A DNA stretch of 8,141 bases from a bacterium (GTDB lineage: Bacteria > Patescibacteria > Dojkabacteria > SC72): assembly GCA_029553845.1 (NCBI GenBank), contig JAKPKF010000312.1:1-8141 (forward strand), in the 5' to 3' direction. The position numbers were made by a program, and so were the translations under genes. Shown here piece by piece: positions 1 to 6,924 of this stretch. Numbering within the stretch: the first letter of the stretch is position 1; the number at the start of each line of letters is the position of its first letter. The notes under the pieces were generated by a model. It searched no databases and was not told where the DNA came from. It saw nothing but the letters and a program-made list of their open reading frames with translations.

Positions 1-819
1 CAGTGGTTAGAAACACATGGTAGAAATTCAGACTTTTATCGTGTTAGAGCTTTGGGAGAGTTCCCAAAATCTGAAAGCGACTCTTTAATAAGTATCGATG
101 AACTTACTTCTTGCTATACAAGACCTGAGAACAGAAGTTTATACTATCCAATAATAGCCGTTGACCCTTCTGATGATGGCGGTGACTGTACCGATATTGT
201 TGCTGGTGTTGGTTACTGTGTAAAATACTGGCATACTATAGACGGAAAGACAGACGGAATAAAGAATGTAACACAGGTTCTAAAAGCGTGTAGATACTTG
301 CGGGCTAATGCTCGTGAGTTTGGATTTCCTGACCACCTGCCGATTGATGTTATTGTTGACGTTACAGGTATTGGTACTTCTACTCGTGACCTTCTTAAAC
401 TTCAAGAGAGAAAAGAAAACATACGGGTTGTAGAGAATAAATCTTCGTGGTCTGGCGATGAGGCGTGTGACAAAATGAAAGACCTTCTTTGGTTCACAAT
501 GAAGTCAATTCTTGCAGAGTTATCTATCCCTTATTGTATTGATAGCGAAGATTATTCTAATGCGTTGACAAAAAAAGAATTTTACAATGTACTAGAGGAA
601 CAAGTTTGCTCAAGAAAATATACGCAACCAAATGGAAAAATAGTAATTGAAACGAAACAACAGCTAAAAAGCAGGGGAATGAAATCTCCTGATAAGGGAG
701 ATGCTCTTTCTCTTTATTCATATCAGTTACAGAAATATAAACCAAAAGTCCATTACGGAACAGCAACGATGGGCGTAAGAATACGTTTAAGCGGAAACAA
801 ATACGGAGTTGCACAATGA
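1..819 (+). CDS. Terminase large subunit, C-terminal nuclease part (5' truncated by window)
   Basis: This is the end of the DNA-packaging motor subunit that hydrolyses ATP and cuts concatemeric phage DNA at the portal. The frame is open from base 1, giving 272 visible residues; the ATPase domain lies upstream. The first residues include HGRNSDFYRVR followed by LGEFP, a phrase typical of the linker between ATPase and nuclease domains. The RNase H-like nuclease follows, with the expected acidic positions: IIAVDPSDDGGD (Asp near visible residue 55), IDVIVDVTGIG (Asp about 120) and KSPDKGDALSL (Asp about 231 and 234). Those residues are assigned from the family pattern, not by alignment. A TTG at 52 could be read as a start, but the homology-like sequence before it shows the gene continues upstream. 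The TGA stop overlaps the portal ATG (ATGA), suggesting coupled translation. Confidence 0.93.
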   Translation, partial: QWLETHGRNSDFYRVRALGEFPKSESDSLISIDELTSCYTRPENRSLYYPIIAVDPSDDGGDCTDIVAGVGYCVKYWHTIDGKTDGIKNVTQVLKACRYLRANAREFGFPDHLPIDVIVDVTGIGTSTRDLLKLQERKENIRVVENKSSWSGDEACDKMKDLLWFTMKSILAELSIPYCIDSEDYSNALTKKEFYNVLEEQVCSRKYTQPNGKIVIETKQQLKSRGMKSPDKGDALSLYSYQLQKYKPKVHYGTATMGVRIRLSGNKYGVAQ

Positions 820-2315
820 ACATATTTGATACAATATTCAGAAACAATAAAAGCAAAACATCTTCTTTATTCAAAACGACAAGTCACGATTTGCGAAAGG
901 ACTTTGTTTTAGAGGACAGAATTGATACAAAAACAATTAGAGAAGTCTGGAACAACACTTCCAAGGATTACAAACTTGGCGCAAGTGTTGTAATTGCAGG
1001 TGTTAGCGCTTTAATTGATTACACTGGAATACCATATCTTTCAGGTGATAAAAAACAAGATGTAAAAAAAATGCAAAAACATTTTAATACGCTTGCTAAT
1101 TCAATACATAGAAAATGTTTTACAGAAGGTAATTTTTTTATGTGGGTAAACTGGAATAGTCAAAAAAAAGACTTAGAGTATATTATTTTTAACTTTGAGA
1201 ATATGTACAACCCTGTTTTTGATATTGACACAGGAGAACTTATAGAGGTTTCGTTTAAGCATATATTCAGTTTTAATAATAAAAACGGCGATAAAATAAC
1301 TGCAAATAGAATTATACGGTTTACCAACGAAGAAATCATTACGACATACAGCGGAAACACTCCTGTTGGTTTTCCTAAAAAAGATACAAAAAAACATAAG
1401 CTCGGACGGTTGCCTTTAGTTTTTATTAGATATAACAGAAATATAGATGAGGTTTATGGACACGGATACATAGAATCTGCCGAGCCTTATATTCGTGGTT
1501 TATCGTCTATTATGATGAATAGGCTTATTGAGGATAAACGTTCTTCAAGGAAAAAGTTAAAGATAACAGCAAAAGACCCTGAAACGTTTTTAACAAACAC
1601 GGCAGCAGTAAATGGTCTTACAGACGTAAACGGAGAAAGAACATCAGACCTTGACCTAGAAGATATAGATATTATTTTCTGTGCTATAAGCGAAAACAAT
1701 GTATCAGAAAATGCAGAGTGGTTAAAACCAGACCAGACAGCACAGGATTCTTTACAGATTGGATCTCACATGATTCAGTGCATAAAAGAGGTGTTGGGGA
1801 CTCCTGATTGGGTTTATCCAGCTAAACTTGGAGCTAGTTATGCCTCTGTTTCTGCACAGGTTCCTTCGTGGATTCATCACATAGAGAACATAAGAACAAG
1901 AGAGTTGTCTAAAATATGGCAGGATTTATATGATTTAAGCATGACAGTGTACAGCAAGGCAACGGGTAAAAGATATATTGAAACAGATATTAAATGGAAA
2001 CGACTTGACCTTGAAACACCTGAACTAAGAGCAAAGATTGTAAATTACATGATTAGTTCAATGAAACTTGCTCGTGAAAATCTATTAATGACAGATGAAG
2101 AAATAAGAGACTATCTTGATGAATATATGAATAACCTCGGTGAATATTCTAGCCTTGAAAAAGAGCTACCTAATATGCTTGATAATCTTAAAAAGAAAAG
2201 CGAAGCAGTAAAAGGAAGCCAAGAAGAAGAACCTAGAAATCAAGAAGATAGAAACAGACCGACAGAAGGTGAAAACCTTAATAGCAATGAGCTAAGGGAT
2301 AAAACAAGTGAGTAG
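816..2315 (+). CDS. Portal protein (SPP1 gp6-like)
   Basis: The portal forms the ring at one capsid vertex through which DNA enters and to which terminase and connectors bind. The product is 499 residues, normal for SPP1/HK97-type portals. Supporting stretches are LGRLPLVFIRYNRN (about 196-209) followed by YGHGYIESAEPYIRGLSS (214-231), and the later EVLGTPDWVYPAKLGASYAS (325-344) with helices to about 380, matching the clip/stem and crown-side pattern of Gp6-type portals. The C-terminus from about 445 is highly charged (Glu, Lys, Asn, Arg) and probably disordered. The ATG overlaps the terminase stop by four bases and has GGAG at 805-808, seven bases upstream. Position directly after terminase agrees. 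The subfamily is inferred from pattern only. Confidence 0.92.
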   Translation: MNIFDTIFRNNKSKTSSLFKTTSHDLRKDFVLEDRIDTKTIREVWNNTSKDYKLGASVVIAGVSALIDYTGIPYLSGDKKQDVKKMQKHFNTLANSIHRKCFTEGNFFMWVNWNSQKKDLEYIIFNFENMYNPVFDIDTGELIEVSFKHIFSFNNKNGDKITANRIIRFTNEEIITTYSGNTPVGFPKKDTKKHKLGRLPLVFIRYNRNIDEVYGHGYIESAEPYIRGLSSIMMNRLIEDKRSSRKKLKITAKDPETFLTNTAAVNGLTDVNGERTSDLDLEDIDIIFCAISENNVSENAEWLKPDQTAQDSLQIGSHMIQCIKEVLGTPDWVYPAKLGASYASVSAQVPSWIHHIENIRTRELSKIWQDLYDLSMTVYSKATGKRYIETDIKWKRLDLETPELRAKIVNYMISSMKLARENLLMTDEEIRDYLDEYMNNLGEYSSLEKELPNMLDNLKKKSEAVKGSQEEEPRNQEDRNRPTEGENLNSNELRDKTSE

Positions 2316-2721
2316 AGTAAACAAGATTTCAATGTTCATTGCGTGTACTCTTAACTGTTTTATTATAAGCAGTTTATGTATATTTTCCTTTATGCTTTTC
2401 TGTGTTTTTATAGGTAACTGGCTGTGTATACCGTTTTTTATGTTGTTTGTTGTTTTATTCTGGAAAACATATTTAGCTACTTGTAATAATAAATATGATA
2501 AAAAGTTTTATATAAACACTGTTGGTTTTATTTCTAAATACGATTTAGATTTTGGAAAATACTACAAGTTTTTATGTAAAAAATATAAATATATCTGGAT
2601 ACTTTATATAGCCTCTATCAATGCAGGGAAGAAAAAACCAATAAAACAGCTTATAGGGTATTATTTTCTTAATAAAAAACAAAGTAGACTTGACAAAAAT
2701 ACAAAGAACGTCATTATATAA
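2308..2721 (+). CDS. Small two-helix membrane protein, function unknown
   Basis: I do not recognise this 137-residue protein. Residues about 8-34 and 36-52 are strongly hydrophobic and should form two membrane segments or one hairpin. The rest is basic and rich in Lys, Tyr and Ile (for example KKYKYIWILY at 91-100, and a Lys-rich tail), so the C-terminal part probably sits in the cytoplasm. The GTG start overlaps the portal stop by eight bases and has AAGGGAT at 2294-2300, seven bases upstream; an ATG at 2332 is a weaker alternative. Base composition is unlike its neighbours: 89 G+C in the 360 bases 2341-2700 (about 25 %), versus about 42 % in sampled capsid-gene lines. It lies where no membrane protein is needed for head assembly, so it may be a cargo (moron-like) gene, for instance for host-surface modification. 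That role is a guess. Confidence 0.75.
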   Translation: MSRVNKISMFIACTLNCFIISSLCIFSFMLFCVFIGNWLCIPFFMLFVVLFWKTYLATCNNKYDKKFYINTVGFISKYDLDFGKYYKFLCKKYKYIWILYIASINAGKKKPIKQLIGYYFLNKKQSRLDKNTKNVII

Positions 2722-2736
2722 GACTAGGAGTTTAAC

Positions 2737-3840
2737 ATGAGAAAAATAAGATACGAAACAAAAGAAACTTCACAATATGCGCTTAAACCTAAGACAAACT
2801 TAGATATAGAACTTGTTAATTCTATTCCACTGACAAAGGCAACAGAAAAGGCTTTTTCGGTGCTTAAAGAAGGGGACGAAAAACCCTTTGAGTTTGTTCA
2901 AGAGGTTAAGTTTGGGGAAAAATATCCGGCAAGCGATGGAAGCATCTTTTTGAAATCGTTTATTGAAAGTTTTATTTCAAAACTTGAAGAAGCTCCTATT
3001 GTTGGTAGTGCATATGGTCACACAGCTCTTAATGCTTATAGTGAAAGAGTTGAAAACCATACATACATGACAGGAGCAAAGATTCTTGATGATGAAACAG
3101 TTTTATTCAGGCAGTACGTTTCAAAGGATATGCCTGAACCAGAATATAATAAACTTGTTAAAGAAATTAAATCAGGATTGTTGTCTACTTCAATTCAGAG
3201 CTTGGTTAAGTGGAAAATTGAAGCACAGGATGATGATGACAACTGGGTTTGGTATGCAGAAGAATCCGTTGGAAACGAAAGGAATGATATTGTTGAGTGG
3301 AATCAAACAGGTATGGCAGTTAAAACTGTTGGCACAAGTCAAAAGGCTTTACCTGTAGAAAATATAAAACGAGAAGGAGTAACGTCTATGAACTTAGATG
3401 AAGCTATTGCTTTGATTAACGAAACAAGTCAAAAGGTTGGAAGCAATAAAAAAGATATTGCTGAAAAACTTGGATTTAGTGATATTCTTATTACTGATGC
3501 ACAGAAAGAAAAACTAAAAACACTTGACGAAGTTTCTTCTAAAGTTGGCGGTGATTTAGTTGGTTTTGTTGAAAAAACCATTGCTTCACAGAAAGAAAAC
3601 TTTACTTCCATGAAAGAAATTGCTCTTAAAAAAGCATTTAAGGATTGTGAAGAGGCTATTGGAATTGCATCTGATTTAATCGGCGATGAACCGATGACAT
3701 TAAAAGAGCTTGAAGATAAAATTGTATTGATTGCAGAAAAACAATCAGTAAAAGACGCTTTAAGCCGTGGTGCTGATACAAGAAATAAAACTACTGGACA
3801 GAAGGGTGAAACCTCTGGCACAAAAGTTTACGCTGTTTAA
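2737..3840 (+). CDS. Prohead protease fused to scaffold domain (XkdF / S78_2-like)
   Basis: This 367-residue protein would assemble inside the procapsid and cleave scaffold and other head proteins during maturation. The N-terminal half (about 25-205) looks like a phage prohead serine protease of the XkdF type: IVGSAYGHTALNAYSE (88-103) holds a candidate catalytic His95, with His108 nearby, and KSGLLSTSIQSL (145-156) holds Ser150 and Ser152 as candidate nucleophiles. The residue choice is inferred from spacing and family habit. From residue 218 the sequence changes to a charged, mostly helical region with few aromatic residues and a Lys/Thr/Gly-rich tail, as in scaffolds. The ATG is preceded by TAGGAG at 2725-2730, six bases away. 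A second strong start lies inside at 3388 (separate entry). Position between portal and capsid genes supports the role. Confidence 0.8.
   Translation: MRKIRYETKETSQYALKPKTNLDIELVNSIPLTKATEKAFSVLKEGDEKPFEFVQEVKFGEKYPASDGSIFLKSFIESFISKLEEAPIVGSAYGHTALNAYSERVENHTYMTGAKILDDETVLFRQYVSKDMPEPEYNKLVKEIKSGLLSTSIQSLVKWKIEAQDDDDNWVWYAEESVGNERNDIVEWNQTGMAVKTVGTSQKALPVENIKREGVTSMNLDEAIALINETSQKVGSNKKDIAEKLGFSDILITDAQKEKLKTLDEVSSKVGGDLVGFVEKTIASQKENFTSMKEIALKKAFKDCEEAIGIASDLIGDEPMTLKELEDKIVLIAEKQSVKDALSRGADTRNKTTGQKGETSGTKVYAV
3374..3379 (+). promoter_or_regulatory. Internal ribosome binding site for the nested scaffold
   Basis: The sequence AAGGAG sits inside the protease-scaffold reading frame, where it encodes part of Arg-Glu-Gly-Val, eight bases before the in-frame ATG at 3388. 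It extends upstream as AGAAGGAG (3372-3379). Motif and spacing are those of a strong Shine-Dalgarno site. Confidence 0.72.
3388..3840 (+). CDS. Nested in-frame scaffold protein (internal start of the protease gene)
   Basis: An ATG at 3388 (Met218 of the protease-scaffold protein) is preceded by AAGGAG at 3374-3379 with an eight-base spacer, as good a ribosome binding site as any true start in this window. Initiation here would give a separate 150-residue scaffold with the same C-terminus as the long protein. The product starts MNLDEAIALINE, is predicted to be largely helical, and ends in a polar flexible tail ending KVYAV. The start falls at the boundary between protease-like and scaffold-like sequence. 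The layout matches lambda, where scaffold Nu3 is translated from within protease gene C. The long protein would be the minor protease form and the short one the abundant scaffold. Expression of the short form is inferred from the sequence alone. Confidence 0.7.
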   Translation: MNLDEAIALINETSQKVGSNKKDIAEKLGFSDILITDAQKEKLKTLDEVSSKVGGDLVGFVEKTIASQKENFTSMKEIALKKAFKDCEEAIGIASDLIGDEPMTLKELEDKIVLIAEKQSVKDALSRGADTRNKTTGQKGETSGTKVYAV

Positions 3841-3850
3841 GGAGTAGAAT

Positions 3851-4951
3851 ATGGCTATATTAAGAAAAAGATTTAGTCCTACAACTGCTGACATTGCTGT
3901 TCCTGTTGGATTAAAGACAAAGTGGGACGCAATTAACGCAGGAAAGTTTGAGAACTTTGTTGCTATTAAACAAGGTCGCAAGTGGGTTGCTGGTATTGCA
4001 AAAAAAGTACCACAGACCGGAATGACAAACACTCGATACGACAAGATAGATGATACTGCAAGTGCAGGAAATTATATCACTTTAACTGGTCGTGATGGTG
4101 ATGTTGTTGAGTTTAGAAATGTATCTTCAATTTCTCAGACAGAAATTGGCGCTGGAACTTTCCCGTTTGGTGCTGACGTTTATGGTACTCCTGATGGTAC
4201 TACTGGTATTGTAACTATTACCGATGTACCTGCTGATGGCTTGCTCTACCTTGGTGTTGTTTCTAAACCATTAGAAACATGGGGAGTTTCAGACAAGGCT
4301 GTTCAGGTATCGCTAAGAAGTAACGGAGTTTCTTATGAAGAAGTAGACACTTCTGACTTACCGTTAATCACTGCGTTCTCTTTGCCTGTTGGAGCTGCTT
4401 CCGCCGGTGTTAATGGTGTTATTGACCATGGTGCTGGAACAATTACTGTTCAAGCTGTTTACGGAGCAACTATTACAAGTATTGTTGCAACGTTTACCGC
4501 CTCTGCAAATGCTACTGTTAAGGTAGGAGCTAATGCACAGTCAAGTGGTACTACAACTAATAACTTCACCAACCCTGTTGTTTATACTGTTCTTGCTGCC
4601 GATGGCGTTAAGTCTAAGGACTACACAGTTACCGTTATTGTTGCTAAACCTAAGACAGATTGCTTAATAACAGCTTACTCTCTTCCTGTTGGAACTTCCG
4701 GTGCTGTTGTACCTGGTACAATTAACCAGACACTTGGAACAATCGCTGTTGCTGCTGTTGCCGGAACTACTGTTACCTCTCTTGTAGCTACGTTTACTCT
4801 TTCAACCGGTGCTACTGCTAAGGTTGGAGCTAATGAACAGTCAAGTGGTAGTACAACTAATAACTTCACCAACCCTGTTGAGTATACTATTACAGCAGAA
4901 GATGGTGTTACAACTAAGACTTATACTGTAACTGTTACAGTTGCTTCCTAA
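3851..4951 (+). CDS. Head decoration protein with two C-terminal Ig-like repeats
   Basis: The 366-residue product lies between scaffold and major capsid protein, the slot used by lambda decoration protein D. The N-terminal part (about 1-165) is beta-rich; FGADVYGTPDGTTGIVTITD (106-125) followed by LLYLGVVSKPLE (131-142) and AVQVSLR (150-156) resembles the end of phage head-decoration domains. Residues 172-266 and 272-366 are two homologous beta-sandwich repeats in exact 100-residue register, both with SLPVG, VATFT, KVGAN, NNFTNPV, YTV/YTI and YTVTV motifs. They resemble Ig-like DUF5018-type domains; that family name is from memory. Ig-like domains on capsid surfaces are known in phages (T4 Hoc) and are thought to bind carbohydrates or mucus. 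The TAAGGAG that ends the previous gene serves as the ribosome site (3838-3844). It could instead be a head fibre. Role is inferred from position and fold pattern. Confidence 0.75.
   Translation: MAILRKRFSPTTADIAVPVGLKTKWDAINAGKFENFVAIKQGRKWVAGIAKKVPQTGMTNTRYDKIDDTASAGNYITLTGRDGDVVEFRNVSSISQTEIGAGTFPFGADVYGTPDGTTGIVTITDVPADGLLYLGVVSKPLETWGVSDKAVQVSLRSNGVSYEEVDTSDLPLITAFSLPVGAASAGVNGVIDHGAGTITVQAVYGATITSIVATFTASANATVKVGANAQSSGTTTNNFTNPVVYTVLAADGVKSKDYTVTVIVAKPKTDCLITAYSLPVGTSGAVVPGTINQTLGTIAVAAVAGTTVTSLVATFTLSTGATAKVGANEQSSGSTTNNFTNPVEYTITAEDGVTTKTYTVTVTVAS
4364..4648 (+). repeat. Ig-like domain repeat, copy 1
   Basis: This stretch encodes residues 172-266 of the decoration protein, beginning LITAFSLPVG and ending YTVTVIVAK. 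It pairs with copy 2 at an offset of exactly 300 bases with no indels visible. Its segment 4511-4580 differs from 4811-4880 at only four of 70 positions by hand count, while 4381-4440 matches its partner at only about 37 of 60. Confidence 0.85.
4664..4948 (+). repeat. Ig-like domain repeat, copy 2
   Basis: This stretch encodes residues 272-366, beginning LITAYSLPVG and ending YTVTVTVAS just before the stop codon. It is the second copy of the 300-base repeat. The linker between copies (PKTDC, residues 267-271) is the only part without a second copy. Confidence 0.85.
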
Positions 4952-4962
4952 AGGAGAAAAAC

Positions 4963-6084
4963 ATGAGATTTGAGTTAAATCATAATCCTTCTTTACGAGT
5001 TGTAGAGAAGTGCGAAAGTGTTAAGAGTTTTAAGGAGCTTTTAACACTTGAAGGAAAGGGACAGCTTAAAGCAGACCACAGGTTTGTTATAGCAAACGGC
5101 AACACTGCACAGAGCTTGGCTCCTGATTTTTATCAGAACGCAAAAGACATTGTTGCAAACGGAGATCCTTCTCCTGTTAAAGTTTGGTATGACCTTTCTT
5201 TAACTATGAAAGAAGTCCCGCTTGTTTATAAGCAGATTTACCAGACATTATCTGACCCGTCTTTACCGGAATATATCCCAATTAAAGACTTTGCTCCATT
5301 GTCTGATTTCTTCTTTTCACAGGTTCTTGACGGTGAAGCTGTTTTCTTGAATAAGATTAAACAAGAAGGCATGACATCTGTTGCGTTACAGATTAACGCT
5401 GGCGGATGGATTAAGTCTTTCCGTGAAATGCTGTTCGATAACTCTATTGCTGATGCAAACATGAGAGACCAAGCAGCTCGTGGATACAGAAATTATCTTA
5501 ACGCTGTATACATGAACCCTATTGTTTCTTTTACTGGCGAGCTTAAAGACACACGCTTTGATGCTTCTTGTATAAAGACAACTCCGAAGTCAACCATGAG
5601 CTGGTTTGAGAAAAACTGGCACATCGTCAAAGCTGGAATTAATCGTTCAAAGAAATGGAATGTTGACAACCAGCTTAATGCACAATATGTTGCTGTTATG
5701 AACGAGGAAACAGAGAGCTGGTTCCAAGATGCAACAGATGAAGTAAATCCCGATGGAAACAAACGGTATCCTTCTTTAACCAACTTTATGAAAACCAGAG
5801 TTATATACAACGGTGCTTCAATGAAAGATGGCGATAAACCTGTTGTATATTCTGGCGTTGCAACCGGAACAATCCTTCTTGTACCTGTTGGAGTTAAACA
5901 CTTCGTTGAGTTTGAGAAGGTTCCTTTAACTGTTATCACTGACGAAGGAATGGCAAACAACCTTGGTGCAAAAACCACTGTTATGTATGACTGCCGTGGA
6001 CAGTATGCTTCAACAAACGGAATGATTCGTATTGACCTTATTCCTTTACTTGATACAGCTAATCCTGATTCACCGATGGGCTGA
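4963..6084 (+). CDS. Major capsid protein (HK97 fold)
   Basis: This 373-residue protein is the best candidate for the main shell subunit. Length, position after protease/scaffold and decoration genes, and the C-terminal pattern support it: a beta-rich stretch VATGTILLVPVGVKHFVEFEKVPL is followed by TTVMYDCRGQYASTNGMIRIDLIPLLD, similar to the P-domain and C-terminal strand region of HK97-like capsid proteins. The N-terminal 60 residues are polar and helical and could be a delta-like segment, but I cannot place a protease cleavage site. Ribosome site AAGGAG at 4951-4956 lies six bases before the ATG and shares an A with the preceding stop. Composition is visibly more GC-rich than most of the window (25-26 G+C in two sampled 60-base lines), as expected for a highly expressed gene. 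No detailed alignment was possible. Confidence 0.85.
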   Translation: MRFELNHNPSLRVVEKCESVKSFKELLTLEGKGQLKADHRFVIANGNTAQSLAPDFYQNAKDIVANGDPSPVKVWYDLSLTMKEVPLVYKQIYQTLSDPSLPEYIPIKDFAPLSDFFFSQVLDGEAVFLNKIKQEGMTSVALQINAGGWIKSFREMLFDNSIADANMRDQAARGYRNYLNAVYMNPIVSFTGELKDTRFDASCIKTTPKSTMSWFEKNWHIVKAGINRSKKWNVDNQLNAQYVAVMNEETESWFQDATDEVNPDGNKRYPSLTNFMKTRVIYNGASMKDGDKPVVYSGVATGTILLVPVGVKHFVEFEKVPLTVITDEGMANNLGAKTTVMYDCRGQYASTNGMIRIDLIPLLDTANPDSPMG

Positions 6085-6111
6085 TATACAGCGTATAAAT
6101 AAAGTAAATGA

Positions 6112-6131
6112 CAGGGGCGTAAAAACCCCTG
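6112..6131 (+). terminator. GC-rich hairpin after the capsid gene; attenuator or mRNA-stability element
   Basis: A perfect six-base stem, CAGGGG paired with CCCCTG, encloses the eight-base loop CGTAAAAA. It lies 27 bases after the capsid stop and just before the ribosome site of the next gene. No T tract follows (the next bases are CTCTATAGG), so it is not a standard intrinsic terminator on the + strand. It may partly terminate, protect the 3' end of the capsid mRNA, or modulate downstream translation. Confidence 0.45.
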
Positions 6132-6152
6132 CTCTATAGGAAGGATATAAAC

Positions 6153-6521
6153 ATGGCTAGTTTTGTGGTTGACATTCAATTTTATATAGATGATATAAGC
6201 GGTGAAAGGTTTACCTTTGGTGAAATCACACAAGCGTATGATGTTGTAAGTAACAATTACCAGAATGAAAACAACCGCAGACTAGCTGCTTCCATTATGT
6301 TATTAAATAAGGAAGTTATAAGATTAACGAATGAGTTTTCTGTTAAATCAGATACGACAGGAATAGAAAATACAACGTTTCAGGATTTAAGCAAGATAAT
6401 TGATTCAAGAAAAATGTTAATTAAATCTTTGCAGTTGCAAATAGAAGAAGAAAAGAAGTTGTCAAATTATGGTTTTGCAATGAAAAACAGAAGAACTGTT
6501 TTGAGAGGCTTGAATGACTAA
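6153..6521 (+). CDS. Putative head-tail adaptor protein
   Basis: This 122-residue protein is the first gene after the capsid gene, where tailed phages encode the adaptor ring that docks on the portal (HK97 gp6 / SPP1 gp15 type). It is predicted to be mostly helical, as adaptors are, with helices around 22-62 and 76-104 and a basic tail (MKNRRTVLRGLND). I see no diagnostic motif, so the name rests on size, position and helical character. The start is well supported by AGGAAGGA at 6138-6145, seven bases before the ATG. The last eight bases overlap the next gene. Confidence 0.55.
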   Translation: MASFVVDIQFYIDDISGERFTFGEITQAYDVVSNNYQNENNRRLAASIMLLNKEVIRLTNEFSVKSDTTGIENTTFQDLSKIIDSRKMLIKSLQLQIEEEKKLSNYGFAMKNRRTVLRGLND

Positions 6522-6924
6522 CTATAAACTTAATGGAGCAAGAAAAGCAGAAGGTAAAGTTATCGCTGTTAATCCTTATTCTGTTGATTATGTTTATAAG
6601 CAGTTTTATAAAAACGATGAATCTTTAGGTAAGGTTGCAGATGGCGAACCTATAAAGATACAAGGATTCAAGAAACCGATAAGAGTTTTTGATAGCAGAA
6701 AAGATGTAGGCATTGCAATAAGTAACGGAGTATTGTTATGTGAAGTTACAAAATACATCATGTGTGAATATGATGATAACATTGAGTATGGTTTAATTTT
6801 TGAGTATTATGGCAAGAAATACCAGATACTTACTGTAAAGCAAAAAATTAAGTTTGGCGGAATTGTAAGTTTGTATGCAGAATTAAAAGACGTAACAGAG
6901 GGTAGTTTGTATGGTTCAATCTAA
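6514..6924 (+). CDS. Putative head-closure (stopper) protein
   Basis: The 136-residue product probably forms the second connector ring that closes the portal after packaging (SPP1 gp16 or 'head-tail joining' type). The C-terminal half is rich in short beta strands: YGLIFEYYGKKYQILTVKQK (92-111) then GIVSLYAELKDV (115-126) reads like the 'y.g..y.I..v....g....l.aelkdv' ending of small beta-barrel stopper proteins. The N-terminal part has a GKVIAVNPYSVDYVYKQFY segment with no recognised motif. The ATG overlaps the previous gene by eight bases, with GAGAGG at 6503-6508 five bases upstream. The role is inferred mainly from position and strand pattern. Confidence 0.55.
   Translation: MTNYKLNGARKAEGKVIAVNPYSVDYVYKQFYKNDESLGKVADGEPIKIQGFKKPIRVFDSRKDVGIAISNGVLLCEVTKYIMCEYDDNIEYGLIFEYYGKKYQILTVKQKIKFGGIVSLYAELKDVTEGSLYGSI

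Noticed and set aside
52..54. TTG as the terminase start codon
   Set aside because: The frame is open back to base 1 and encodes terminase-like sequence there (HGRNSDFYRVR), so the gene begins outside the window.
2690..2720. TTGACA followed by TATATA, resembling a promoter before the protease gene
   Set aside because: The spacer is 19 bases, the -10 match is poor, and a transcript would begin at about the ribosome site of the gene. Such matches are expected by chance in this AT-rich DNA.
3086..3358. Plus-strand 90-codon frame inside the protease gene
   Set aside because: It is out of frame with a strong protease-like sequence, and starts without a Shine-Dalgarno site.
3429..3821. Minus-strand open frame (130 codons) opposite the scaffold region
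   Set aside because: Its Ser/Phe-rich, low-complexity translation is the usual mirror of a Lys/Glu-rich coding region, and there is no ribosome site.
5493..6233. Long minus-strand open frame (246 codons) across the capsid gene and following gap
   Set aside because: It lies almost wholly opposite the well-supported capsid gene, has no convincing ribosome site, and its translation has no coherent domain pattern. Codon bias of the capsid gene explains the lack of stops.
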